Source: Homalodisca vitripennis
Lineage: Eukaryota; Arthropoda; Insecta; Hemiptera; Cicadellidae
Assembly (NCBI RefSeq): GCF_021130785.1
Contig: NW_025776199.1
Location: 478,253 to 542,252, forward strand
DNA length: 64,000 nucleotides
Direction of reading: 5' to 3'
The translations under genes were made by a program, and so were the position numbers. This document shows, piece by piece, positions 1 to 10,667 of the stretch. The notes below the pieces were generated by a model. It had not been told where the DNA came from, did not search any database, and saw nothing but the letters and a program-made list of their open reading frames with translations. Position 1 is the stretch's first letter; the number at the start of each line of letters is the position of its first letter.

Positions 1-535
1 GTTAAGTGTTCTTTAAACGTCTTACTGACAATAATTAGGTCATCTAAATAAGCAAGTGCTTTTGGCTCTAGTTCGGGACCTATAATTTGGTCTAATAATC
101 GTTGGAACGTTGCTCCAGCAGAGTGCAATCCAAACGGCATAACCCGAAAATGGTACAGGCCCTTGCCAGGTACGGTGAAAGCAGTGAGAGGTTTGCTTTC
201 GGGCGAAAGGGGTACCTGCCAATATCCTTGTTTCAAATCAATGGTAGAGATGAAGGAGGCTTCTCTCAATTTCTCCAAAATCGAATTTATTTGGGGCAAC
301 GGGTACGCGTCTTTCTCGCTGACGCCATTTAATTTTCTAAAATCTATGCAGAAACGATATTTCCCACAGGATTTCTTCACTAGCACTATCGGAGAACTCC
401 ACGGGCTCGACGATGGTTCTATAACTCCATCTTGTAACATCTTATCAACTTCCTCGTTAATGATCTGTTGCATCGCCGGATTTCTAGGATAGTATCGTTG
501 TTTTATCGGTTCGTTCTTGCTGAGTTTTATTCGAT
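1..535 (-). pseudogene. Ty3/gypsy reverse transcriptase, truncated by the window edge
   Basis: Read on the minus strand, this stretch encodes the N-terminal two thirds of a gypsy-type reverse transcriptase, which copies element RNA into DNA. Visible in order are an RYYPRNPAM linker, the SSPWSSPIVLVKK and FCIDFRKLNGVS blocks, ISTIDLKQGYWQVPL, LTAFTVPGKGLYHFRVMPFG and the catalytic YLDDLIIVS motif close to position 20. The catalytic aspartates are present. The frame is open through these blocks but is separated from the upstream protease frame by a frameshift near position 540-550, so the polyprotein is broken. RNase H and integrase would lie left of position 1. Assignment to Ty3/gypsy follows from the block order and spacing; the exact lineage is not determined. 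Confidence 0.92.
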
Positions 536-1051
536 GCTCCACTAAAGTTGTTTTTTCCCGAGCAGGACTCGAATTTAGGAAGCTCCTCCTGTGAAAATTC
601 GTTCAATATGTGTCTCTCTTCATCATCTAGTGAACTAACCTCCTCTGGTACTCTGTCGCTATTCACACAGCTGATGTCGGTCACACGGCTGTCATTTAGA
701 TCCTCGCCGCAGTTAACTGATACCAAATTTAATGGCCGGATCAGGTCCATGCCCTAGGATGATCCGGGCAGTCAGCGACGGCAAATACGCAGTTGCTACG
801 TCCAGCTCATGATCGGCGATTCTGCATTTAAAGCGATATATGCTCGAGACGGACACTTGAGTATTGTCGGCTAGTGAGATTTTGAATTGTTTCCTCGTAG
901 GTAGAACACCTTCTTTCCCCAGGAAATCGGCTACCTCTTCATTAATGAGAGACGCCACTGCACCGGTATCAATCAACGCTTTAAAGTCTCTTCCGTAAAT
1001 CTCCACGTTCGTGTAATGCCTTGGGTCATCAATATCGATCCGATTGCTCAT
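484..1051 (-). pseudogene. Gypsy retropepsin (aspartic protease) and linker, frameshifted
   Basis: The frame at 713-1051 carries the retropepsin active site as ALIDTGAVASLI, preceded by VEIYGRDFK and followed by the flap and a final IILG. Retropepsins cut the Gag-Pol polyprotein and work as dimers. The continuing frame, starting MDLIRPLNL, lies one register away, so about one extra base near 745-750 interrupts the protein just after the ILG motif. The linker towards RT then runs to 484 in the second frame, and a further frameshift near 545 separates it from RT. All three pieces are on the same strand in pol order, which supports a single decayed element rather than separate genes. Confidence 0.85.
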
Positions 1052-1104
1052 GCCACAAATATTTTTAATTTTGTCAAGCTATTCATTCCATTCTTTTGGG
1101 GTAG

Positions 1105-2898
1105 TCAGTTTTGACTTCGGTTTGGACTCCGGTGACCCCCTACTCCCGAAGTCCTCGTTTCGTTTCCCGATTGCCTACAATCACATGATGTCGTTTTAAC
1201 ACCTGGCTTTTTACAGTTGAAACATTTCAAAATCCTTGGTTTTCTACAATTTCTATAGAGATGGCCTGGTATTTCGCAGTTCCAACATACTGGCCCTCGT
1301 ATACTATTAGGTTTTGACGGGTCCTTTTGGTCGTCACAAGTCTTCATGTGTGTGGTAGCTCTCAGATCGGTTGATGGTTCATTAAACGATACTTTCCGGT
1401 GCCCGCTGTCAGATGGCCCGGTTTGCGCACTTTCAAGTTTATCTCGAGGAGTTTCCGTTCTGGGATGTGCGGTCCTAGACACGGCATATGCGTGAAAACT
1501 TTCTTTTAGTTGCTGAGATCTACTTTTGCTTAGTAATGCTGTTTCCGGAACTAGCGCTTGAGCAGGACTCGGTGGAGGCCGATAATTAAGTTTCTCTCGT
1601 AAACAAGTTTCATACTCGTCAGCAACCTTCATTAGTCCAGCTAAGTTCACAAAATCTCTCCTTCGAACATACATTTTATATGTCGGGTGCGTATTATTGT
1701 AGATTCGCTCTAACTTCTCAGTCTCCGAAAATCCGCCTCTTCTTCTGATGAGGGTAGACAGAGCAACAACGTATTGTTTAAACAGTTCTCCATCGCCTTG
1801 GGTTCGTTTTCGAATTTCATCATCCAGATGAACGATATACCCCGGTGGCAGGTACTGTATCTGAAAGTCTCGAAGAAAATCTACAAAGTTTGCCCAAAAA
1901 TCTCGATTATTTCTATCAACAAAAGTGCACTCTCTTTTAGCAGTTCGGGTAGTGCTTTAAGCATTCGATCTTGTTGGACTTCATAAGCATCCATCAATTC
2001 GTGTAGTCGCTCTAAGAACGATATGGCGTCAGTATCTCTCCTGCCATCAAAACGAAGATTCCATTTGCGCACCATATTACACAATGTAGCTGTGTCTGAA
2101 ATGCTGCGTGGGTTATTCTCGGACCCAGACAAAATGTTTCCTGACTGCGTATTGGTGAAATCGTAATACTGGCGTGGTAGCGAGTTCGATGGGTACGTTC
2201 CGGGATGCCATCAATTCATACTCTGAATTCTGGCTCAACCCTCTCGGGAGTGTTTGTTCGAAAGTAGTTGTTCTAGACGCTACGGGCGAGGACTGTGGTC
2301 GTACAGCTCCTGACATGATTCGCTTGACTTCTTCGAACGTAGCGGTAGGCGCGATATCAAGCATCTCTCTGATAACCTCCATCTCTGTTCCCGTCTTCGA
2401 TTGCACATTTTCGTTATTTGGGAGAGTTTCGCCGCTCGTTGCTCGGCTCACACTTCCATATTCCGTAGGAGCAAATCCGAGCGAAGGGCTCTTTGCAATC
2501 CCACCTCGTGCTAATCGCACTAATTCAACTCGCAATTGCTGGCTATTTCCGTCACTCGGTACTCCGTATTTATTAAGTTCAGCTTGTAGCTGCGGTTTGG
2601 TGAGCTTATAAACCCAGCTGACACTTGCATCCAAGTCGGTCGATATATTTACTTTGTCGTCGGCGCTTAAAGTCACCAAAGTCTGAGGATTTATCGGGTG
2701 TCCTGTTTGAACGATCTTTGGTATTACTCCAGTAGAAGTAGACGTCGTAGGCGGAGGCTTCGTTGTATTTGAATCCGTTTTCTTTGTATCGCATGTAGTA
2801 ACGCTTTCTCCTCCATTAATATACATCCAAAATACGTTCCATCCAAGAAGGTTTAGAATGGTTCTCAGAAACCTTAAAATATATAGATCCATCTTCAA
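1105..2898 (-). pseudogene. Gypsy gag with SAP motif, capsid and zinc knuckles; frameshifted
   Basis: On the minus strand, 2898-2113 reads as a gag N-terminus containing a SAP-like helix-turn-helix around LTKPQLQAELNKYGVPSDGN; SAP motifs bind DNA. The next frame (2132-1881) starts the capsid with VRKWNLRFDGR and ALPELLKES. A frameshift near 1930 moves capsid coding to the frame reading FWANFVDFLRDF, YLPPGYIVHL and IRKRTQGDGELF, which runs into MYVRRRDFVNLAGLMKVADE and ends at 1105. The nucleocapsid near 1200-1300 has CCHC-type knuckles (CWNCEIPGHLYRNC, then CFNCKKPG...C). At least two frameshifts break gag. The SAP-capsid-knuckle order is seen directly; the idea that SAP helps chromatin targeting is inference. 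Confidence 0.88.
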
Positions 2899-2985
2899 TA
2901 GTTATTCGCAGTAAGTTTGTGTATTTTAAGTTGTCTCTGTTGTATCACTTAGTATTTTGTCTTTCGATTTCTATTCTTTTCAGTT

Positions 2986-3000
2986 CCTGTTCGGGCGCCA
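2986..3000 (-). promoter_or_regulatory. Primer binding site, tRNA-Lys type
   Basis: The minus strand reads TGGCGCCCGAACAGG. This matches the 3' end complement of a tRNA-Lys, the primer used by many gypsy-type elements and lentiviruses. It lies about 90 bases upstream of the gag frame and immediately downstream of the probable 5' LTR, exactly where a minus-strand primer binding site should be. Confidence 0.85.
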
Positions 3001-3005
3001 TTTTA

Positions 3006-3530
3006 TGTGAGGTGTTTCGGTGAAATCGCTTTTTATATCGTCTGCCCTGATAGTTGTAGTCGTGCTGGGTTCTATTCCAGGGTTGTGATATCGACTTATA
3101 GCTATTTCTATCTTACCTGCGCCCTCACTGTACGCTGGTAGAGATCGATATGATACACAAGATTAAACGTAAGTGAACAGAAAATCTCAGACTCGTTCAG
3201 AGCGAATTCAGTTATTCGCACTCTTCAATAGAACGATATCATCACAGTTTTCTGTTCTATGTTTCGAGATTTTACGTAAATAAATGTTGATTAGAGCTGT
3301 CAATGCCCCGTTCTAAAATATTACGTTTAGAAATAAATTCTATTGTAACGACGACTATTTGGCAATTATTGGTGCGTGAGAAAACAGATTTTTTTTATAT
3401 CGGTGGTCCGCGAGATCTTTTATTCCACAGCCGTTGACTCGAACCAGTCCCTGTATCGTCTGCTCGTTTCTTCTTCCTTCAGTGTGTTGTTGTGCTGTGT
3501 TAAGCTGAGGTTATGTTTTGACTTTACACA
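3006..3530 (-). mobile_element. Probable 5' LTR of the gypsy element
   Basis: The segment next to the primer binding site is bounded by TGTGAGG on one side and TTACACA on the other, giving TG...CA ends with a short imperfect inverted terminal match, about 525 bp in all. The inner boundary is well placed by the primer binding site. The outer boundary is a best guess, because the matching 3' LTR lies outside the window. Confidence 0.5.
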
Positions 3531-4149
3531 TATCAAAATAAAATATTAAATATATCAAACCAAACAAATTCCTTCTCTATACTAACAAGACTAACGTTAA
3601 CGTATAAGTTTATAAGTTGAGCTGGAAGCAAAATGTCTAAGGGGAGTCTTGTGTTATATCCCTCCCCTGTGAAGCAGCAAAATTCCTTCAAGCAAATATA
3701 TTTAGGTTATTTAATACAAGTATCCTAGTTCAACTATAATACAGGTATTTCGTGTGCACTATTTTCCTCTTTAGACCCTTAGTATCAAATCTATTAATAT
3801 TAACAAGTATTAAAAGTTTGTTATAGCCTAAAACCTAATATTCACTTTGAATCATACTCTTCGAAATAGGAAGAAAGCTTATACGGTTTTCAGGGTACTA
3901 AACAAATATTAAGGAACCGGGCTGAGAATTCAGAGGTTTATTAAGTCAATGAATAATATATTTGTAAACAAGGCTTATATATAAATTAAACCTAGATAGC
4001 CTAATTAAGTTCCCAGCCTATCCTGGCGTTGATCAATAGCTTTGAGTTTAAGCTATTAGGCCTACACAACTTACAGTAAATGAAATATATTATCATGAGC
4101 TATAGAAAGGTTTATATAGGCTATATCTAGTAGATTGACCAGGTACATA
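3531..4149. other. AT-rich spacer, no gene seen
   Basis: AT-rich sequence between the gypsy LTR and the satellite. No open frame or repeat could be supported here. Confidence 0.5.
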
Positions 4150-5225
4150 CGCCTAACTTATCTTATGCACAAAAATATTTACTTTTAAGAATAGGATAAC
4201 AAACCTATGCAGCTTATAGGATGCAAAATACGCGTTTGCAGACTAGGAATGGTAGTGAAATGTAATAGGACCTATAGTGAATAAATACACTACTGTCACT
4301 AACTGCAATAACCTATAAGCTGCTGCTAACCTATCTTACGCACCCAATTATCAATTTTAGGGATAGGATCATAAACCTACGCGGCTTATAGGAGGCAAAA
4401 TATGCGTTAGCAAACTGGGAAAGGTAGTGAAAGGTAATAGAATCTATATTTAATAGATACACTACTGTCACTAAACGTATAAGCTATAAGCTTCTGTTAA
4501 CCTATCCTACCGAATTATCAATTTTAGGGATAGGACCACAAACCTACGCGGCTTATAGGATACAAAATATTCGTTTGCAAACTAGGACAGGTAGTGAAAG
4601 GTAATAGAACCTATATTTAATAGATACACTACTGTCACTAAACAACATAACCTGTAAGCTGGTCTTAACCTACCCTACGCACCGAATTATCAATTTTAGG
4701 GATAGGATCACAAACATACGCGGCTTATAGGATGCAAAATATGCGTTTGCAAACCAGGAAAGGTAGTGAAAGGTAATAGAACATATATTTAATAGATACA
4801 CTACTGTCACTAAACGAAATAACCTATAAGCTGGTCTTAACCTATCCTACGCACTGAATTATTAATTTTAGGACTAGGATAACAAGCCTACACGACTTAT
4901 AGGATGCAAAATATTCGTTTGCAAACTGGGACAGGTAGTGAAAGGTAATAGAACCTATATTTAATAGATACACTACTGTCTTTTAACGAAATAACCTATA
5001 AGCTGGTCTTAACCTATCCTACGCACCGAATTATCAATTTTAGGAATAGGATCACAAACCTACGCGGCTTATAGGATGCAAAATACGCGGTTGCAAACTA
5101 GGAAAGGTAGTGAAGGGTAGTAGAACCTATATTTAATAGATATACTACTATCACTAAACGAAATAACCTATAGCTGGTCTTAACCTATCCTCCGCACCGA
5201 ATTATTAATTTTAATAGATTCAGAA
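4150..5225. repeat. Satellite of about 170 bp units, 6-7 copies
   Basis: A unit beginning AACCTATCCTACGCACCGA recurs near 4150, 4329, 4499, 4668, 4838, 5010 and 5180, giving a period of 169-172 bp apart from a longer first interval. Each unit contains CGGCTTATAGGATGCAAAAT, GTAGTGAAAGGTAATAG and ACACTACTGTCACTAAA. The first copy is the most diverged and the last is truncated. The period is close to the spacing of one nucleosome, as in many satellites. No protein coding is apparent. Confidence 0.93.
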
Positions 5226-5687
5226 TTCAAGGTTAACGAATCAGTACTAATTTTTATATCCAACCTTCAACATTCGATATTCGTACTGTTTTTAAATTCC
5301 CTTAATGATTACAATTCGGGGTGACTCACCAAAAGATGATAAATGCCGACTGCGTATTCACTCGTACAGGGCTTCTCTCCTCGACTCGACTTCAGACTTC
5401 ACAAACCGACGTCCGCAAGCAAAATTTCTTCTCCTCGAATTGACTTCACTCCACGACGTTAGCAAGCAAAAAACTCTTCGTCCCTTGTCGGATCGGCTGT
5501 ATAAGTAGACCGCCAGCCGGTCATGCGCAAAGACGCGTTTTCGTCAGTCGTCGCCAGACGTTGCAGCGGTCACATCGGAGCTCCGGCTAACTGCGCTGCC
5601 CCGAGTAGGGAGGTTTCCTAACCTCAAATCGACTCCTTCTAATGGAATGACGACGACGATTATCGACGAAAAAAATAAATCGACATA

Positions 5688-5689
<2 letters not shown>
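5226..5689. other. GC-richer patch with an internal duplication
   Basis: Between the satellite and the TA tract the base composition becomes clearly more GC-rich than the flanks. About 50 bp is duplicated in tandem, marked by TTCTCCTCGA...GACTTCA...CCGACGT and GCAAGCAAAA near 5390 and 5450. A TATAAGTAG motif lies at about 5500. A short plus-strand frame (5305-5508) resembles nothing I recognise. The patch could be a promoter, an LTR end or a mobile-element fragment. Confidence 0.35.

Positions 5690-5746
<57 letters not shown>
5690..5746. repeat. (TA)n microsatellite
   Basis: An uninterrupted run of about 28 TA dinucleotides. Confidence 0.99.
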
Positions 5747-5748
<2 letters not shown>

Positions 5749-6399
5749 TATGGGGGACAAAGGCAGCTATCCATAAATAAATAAATTAAAAATTACAATT
5801 ATTAAAAAGTACGTAAGAACAAAGTTCTTGAGTCATAAATTAAAAAGCTAAATCCAAAATTACTGAGCCAGTTTAGAGACCCATCCTCTAAACCACTCAG
5901 ACCAGCCATAATCTAACATCCAGCCATAATCGACACACCTACTTGTCAAAATAAACGTTTTCTCATTTAAGAACAAAAAAAACGGGGTATAAAATTTAAC
6001 CCTTACAAGTGTACGTTTTAAGCTAGATTTAAAAAAGACAAGAACGACGTTATTTACAAATTAAACAATGATGCGAGGTGAAATATATGAAAGGGTTAGT
6101 TAGTGGAACATGACTGATGTTCAGTTAGTGTCGAAAAATGACATGCAAGGGTTACAATAATATTTTTTTTACCAACTTATAGTAATAATAGGAAAAAACA
6201 AATTACTGCAATGAAAATTGTACATTCCAAAGAAAAATAAGAAAAAAATAAAAGAAATTGTTATTTTATTTATTTTTTTGGGTAACAGTCCCCTCCTTTC
6301 GATAAGAATATTTCTTAACAAACAATAATTACTCCTTGTTACCATGAAAACAATATTTTAAAACTTAATATTTTTGAAACATTTTTTAGTTAAGTGGCA
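5747..6399. other. AT-rich spacer, no gene seen
   Basis: Contains several homopolymer A and T runs. No supportable coding frame. Confidence 0.5.
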
Positions 6400-7015
6400 T
6401 TGTGAGTGGTTTTGCTTCAAGTTCATACGAACAAAGTTAGAAGAGTTCACGTTCAGTCTTCTACCGACCTATGACTCAAATACCACGGCTGAACCTCAAT
6501 TGCTTTGACTTTAATATTCTTCAAATGGATAAGTAAAAAATCACATTTTTCATTGAATATAACTCACGTAGATTTTGTCTTGCATATATATTTTTAGATT
6601 ATGTCTGAATATTGGTGTTAAACAATTAAGACTTAAAATTACATTATAGCAACTCATGAATTTCACTTACGAGTATTACCTGTAGGACATCTAAAGTACT
6701 ATAACCTACTTATTTTACTGTATATGTAATTACTGTATGGACTCCGGCCACTACGTATGACGCATTCCCATTAAATTAAAAACACTTATTACTCTACAAT
6801 GAAGTTATACACGCGATTGTTTTGCATTTTTCACAGTCAACATTTAAGTGTATTTCCTCAGACCTACTTAAATTTGGCTTTTTAGACTGGACCAATGTGT
6901 GTTTTGTATCGTAGACACAGACACAAAGGAAAAGATAAACGTTGCGAGTTTACGAATGTAATAATTAACCTATTTACCTGTTAAACTGGCGCCACCATTG
7001 CTCATTGTCAGAACC
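6400..7015 (+). repeat. Inverted copy of the 35.9-36.5 kb block
   Basis: Read forwards, this matches the reverse complement of about 35885-36540. Shared landmarks are ACCACGGCTGAACC near 6480, CTTCAAATGGATAAGT near 6520, the MDSGHY start exon near 6737, TTTCCTCAGAC at 6853, AACGTTGCGAGTTTAC near 6940 and TGGCGCCACCATTGC near 6988. It is the only clear plus-strand copy of the first two micro-exons, so one member of the cluster has been inverted. Confidence 0.85.
6737..6910 (+). pseudogene. Micro-exon family: start exon and second exon, broken copy
   Basis: The start exon at 6737 encodes MDSGHYV and then hits TGA at 6758, having lost the hydrophobic stretch seen in other copies. The second exon is 6862-6910 (49 nt), preceded by TTTCCTCAG and followed by GTAGAC. 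It reads TYLNLAF, a TAG stop, then TGPMCVLY, in phase 0 with one base left over. That leftover base matches the phase expected by the 42-nt exon seen at 13.0, 53.2 and 58.4 kb. The two stops make this copy a pseudogene. Exon lengths and sites agree with the copies at 34.4-34.6 and 36.0-36.2 kb. Confidence 0.5.
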
Positions 7016-8230
7016 TGTTCTAAAATTTCTCTCTTAAGATATTTAAGGCTTTAATTAGAATTCACTCATTTCAGAATTCCTAATTTAATTTTCATTTCTC
7101 GTTTTTTAAATTGTTTTTTTAAATAAAACAAATAGTAAGAGTGATCCCCCATTGAAAACTCTCCGTCAGCCGTATGGTATGAAATATATCGATAAAAACA
7201 AATTTGAAAAATAAATATGTATAATTCACTTTAGCTTTATGTAAAATAGTATAAACGTTTATCTCATAACTTTTTTGTAACATTAAATTGTTTTTCAGGA
7301 ATTATTTCATTGAACTTAAATTTGTTTTATATTTTTTGAAAAAAATGAGATTCAACTAAATAATTAAATACTCGTATTATAATCAATTAATATAATATTT
7401 TGAGAAAAATTAAATAGTTAGAGCAAACTTTGTAGGAAAATCAAACTGGAAAATTTGCAAGAAATAGGTAAAAAAAGTTTCAAAATATGGTATGGAATAC
7501 ATTTTGGACACGCAGCTACGAGATCAGAACCAGACGAGGTTTTTCTCAACGACATCTACAATTCTCTCCAAAGTACACATTTTATTGTCACTTTTATATT
7601 GTTATTCATCCTAACTATCTACTGTTAAGGGTCAGATATATAGAATGTAACTACCATATATTAAATATTTCGTATTTTTTAACATATTGTAAAAGTACAT
7701 GATTTCTATTTTCATACAATGTTTAATAGAATTGTTCAAATAAACTTGTACTAGGATTATTCTTTCTATTAAATAGTACTATTATTAAACAATAATAGAG
7801 AAATAAAAATAATAAACATGATGATAATTTAACACAATTTATTATTTGTAATTCATGTTATTTGAATTATAATAAATTTACTTACTTTACCGCTTATTAT
7901 ATTTAATACAACAGTTCTGTAACTTGTTAAACAGCATTGAAACATACAATTTTTTAGTATCTGAAGTAATATAAATACGCATTCTATTACAGATATTAAT
8001 AGTTTAAGAAATTACAGTATTAGATTAAAGTAAAATACTAATAGAAATAAACAAAGCTGCATTCTTGTACACAAAATAATAAGAAAAAAATATGATTATA
8101 AAATAACAAATATAGCCTATGGCAACAAACCATAACAACAAACAAATTATTTTGTATTGGTTACATGTGGTACACAATGTATTACTGAGATATCTCTATT
8201 AGAGTGTTTATTTTAGGAGGTGTTAGGTTT

Positions 8231-8342
8231 TTACAGGCTGTGCCATTGATATAAAATCTGAGATTTCATTGGACAAACCGAGGCTCTTATCCAGCTGTGG
8301 GAGGGTCTGAACACGTTCTGTCCTCCACCTTCACAGCCGCCC
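8231..8342 (-). CDS. Micro-exon family: terminal coding exon, segment I
   Basis: Minus-strand exon of 112 nt after the acceptor CTGGTCTGTAG. It reads GGCEGGGQNVFRPSHSWIRA, then SVCPMKSQILYQWHSL and TAA. Segment II (48581-48692) gives the same length, frame and stop with GGCLGGRQNMFRSTHSWIRA, then SFFPVKSLISYQWHRL. A third, inverted copy at 41.7 kb keeps FRSSHSWIRTS in the same frame. Differences include synonymous changes, and the first base completes the codon left open by the 97-nt exon upstream. An unspliced frame extends further upstream to a Met at 8425, but it is not conserved in segment II. No known domain is recognised. Confidence 0.55.
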
Positions 8343-8999
8343 CTACAGACCAGCAATATTATGATACTGCTACACTTAAGCATACGGAAGCCCTCTTTTT
8401 TTGAAAATAATTTAAAGTGTTTCAATCGGCAATTTTTTTTTATTATTTAAAAAGTATACAAAATAAAACTGTTGCTACTGCATTACTATGTACAGTTTCC
8501 TCAATACAACAACATTAATTGAAACAAATTAATTTCGTGCCAATCGCTATTAAGGTAATTGTTAATATGAACAACAATTTTTCTGATGAGTAAAATATTA
8601 TTAATAGTAATAGCTATAATTAATAATATAATTCCTCAAACCGATGATCCTGCGTATCAATCAACAAAGGGATAAAAAATGTTGTACTTATTACATTTAT
8701 ACTTATATACTTTTATTATTATGTCTAATTACATAATTAAGATTACATTTAAAAACCTATTTGATCGGACTTTTAAATTAGTTAAGTGATTCATATAGAT
8801 AATCTTTGGAGTAAAATTATAATAATTACATGTACTTGCAGGATATAAAATCGATCATTAAGTAATGCAATTGAGTTATAAATATTTACAATAATATAAC
8901 TTATACTTACCCGTTTCATGTCACTTCAATGAAAAACCTTTCATGCTCTCATCAAATGCGACGAAGAATGTCGAGTGATCAGCAATCAAGAGATCCTAC

Positions 9000-9096
9000 A
9001 AGAAGCAGATAGACGCAAGGCTAGACCATATTATATGTCTACTCATCGTATTACAGGATTCGAAACACCAGTTCACTCCAAAGATATGTTCAGTAG
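9000..9096 (-). CDS. Micro-exon family: 97-nt exon, segment I
   Basis: Minus-strand exon starting after AAACCTAG and ending before GTAGGA. It reads TEHIFGVNWCFESC then NTMSRHIIWSSLASICF, with two bases at the start completing a codon and two left over. Segment II at 49241-49337 has exactly the same length, with TEQFFGVNWCFDSC then NTTSRHIIWSSLESICF and donor GTGAGC. Five of eight differences fall at third codon positions and three are synonymous. Phase agrees with the 67-nt exon before it and the terminal exon after it. Three cysteines are conserved. Function is unknown. Confidence 0.52.
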
Positions 9097-9895
9097 CTAG
9101 GTTTAGGTGTTTAGTAGTAACTGTTCAGATTGAAATTGTCTCTCCTTTATAATTCCCATTATATTCTTCCAATTACTACATTATTTTGAACTTGTTCTAG
9201 GTAGATGCCACTTTGTCTTTATGGCAATATATGCAGTTTAATTGATTTGTAATTTGCTAGTATCTGTGATAATCGAACAGCAAACTTATGAATCTCAATC
9301 AGAGTGTTTCACTATAAATAGCTAGGGGGAAGTACGGATTATGGTTTGTACTAACCATTTTATGCTTCATTTTGAGTATTTTGCAGTTGAAAGTGTTCGT
9401 ATTTTTCTTTAAATTGGTATTTATTAAAAACATTTTCAACTTAGAAATATGGAAAGCGTCTAGACAAAAAGAAGTAACCTAGAACTGAAAATATTATAGT
9501 AACGTTGAATTTGAACTGGATAATTAAAAGTTTGTCTGCAGCCAGGGAGACTCTCTGCCCAAGAGTGTGGAGGCTCGCAAGCAAAGATAACATATTTCCT
9601 CATTTTAGTGATTGCTAGCTTCACGGTATAGTAAATACTTCTGCTTTACCCACAACTATTTCTCCAAGTTATACACAATATAATAAAACTGTAAATTAAA
9701 GGATTCACAGTATTATACTAGATAATTTGTACAAGATTAATAATATTAGTTCTATATTATTTTATCCCGAAACGTATTTATTAGTTTTGTTTTAAACAGT
9801 TATGTATTAATTTGGGTTGTTCACAACCATAAGCTAGCGAATTTATTTTAAAAATTGATGTTTTTAGTAAACGGTGTTATTTACAATGTCTTAAT

Positions 9896-10667
9896 ACATT
9901 CTTGAAGCTCTTGTCTTATTGGAAATGATATATTAATTTAAACAAACTCTCCAATAATATAAAGTTTTTTATTTTTGTGAGGCCTTTCGTAATCAATGAG
10001 TACATCTTTGGACTCACACAACTGAATAAAAGTAATAATAACAATAGTAACATAAACAATTTTGTACTAAATAAAAACATATGTCATTAAAAATACAAAG
10101 AGGTAATATTCAATGAGAGCACAGTATGTTATATGTATATATATAAATAAAGTTTATATTTAGTTAAATCAAATAACGTAATCTAAAACAGAGAGCTAAG
10201 GAACATAGGTCATGTTTAAAATACCAACAGGAAGAAAGATCAGCTATGGCAAAACATGCACTTCAAACTGGACACTCTTTTTCAAATACAAAATTATTAA
10301 AAGAAGTACAAAATAAAAAATTCCTTGATGCATATGAAAAAATTTTTATAAAAAAGAACCAAAATAATTTAGTAAACAACGAACCTGGGCCTTTTCAAAA
10401 TTCACCGTTACGTTATTTGATTCTAAATATAAACTTTATTTTTATATATACATATAACATACTGTGCTGTCATAGAATATTACCTCTTTGTATTTTTAAT
10501 GTCATATGTTTTTATTTAAAACAAAATTGTTTATGTTACTATTGTTATTATTAATTTTATTTAGTTGTGTGAGTCCGAAGATGTAATCATTGAGTACGAA
10601 AGGCCTCACAAAAATAAAAAAAAATATATTATTGGAGAGTTTGTTTAAATAAATATAACGTCTTAAT
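9896..10667 (+). mobile_element. Penelope-like element fragment with inverted 3' ends
   Basis: An insertion flanked by the 8-bp repeat GTCTTAAT (9888-9895 and 10660-10667). Its two ends, 9937-10181 and 10408-10650, are near-perfect inverted copies of one another. They enclose a plus-strand frame (about 10182-10430) that reads KQRAKEHRSCLKYQQEERSA, MAKHALQTGHSFSNTKLLKE, FLDAYEKIFIKKNQNNLVNN and EPGPFQNSPL. That is the C-terminal part of the GIY-YIG endonuclease domain of a Penelope-like element, the domain that nicks target DNA. RT and the start of GIY-YIG are missing, so it is a dead 5'-truncated copy. Segment II lacks it near 50.1 kb. Confidence 0.85.
10175..10435 (+). pseudogene. GIY-YIG endonuclease C-terminus of a Penelope-like element
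   Basis: The frame reads through the EHR, AKHALQTGH and NEPGPFQNSPL blocks typical of the end of Penelope-like proteins, and has no upstream RT. The first Met in frame is at 10246, but homology begins earlier, so this Met is not a true start. Past about 10430 the frame runs into the inverted repeat arm and is no longer family-like. Confidence 0.8.

Noticed and set aside
40..492. Short frames on both strands at the left edge
   Set aside because: They overlap the gypsy RT in other registers. The RT frame itself, read on the minus strand, explains the region.
4150..5225. CRISPR-like array
   Set aside because: The whole unit repeats without unique spacers, so it is a satellite; the genome is also eukaryotic.
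5544..5774. Minus-strand frame rich in Ile-Tyr
   Set aside because: Mostly a translation of the TA repeat; no conserved sequence outside it.
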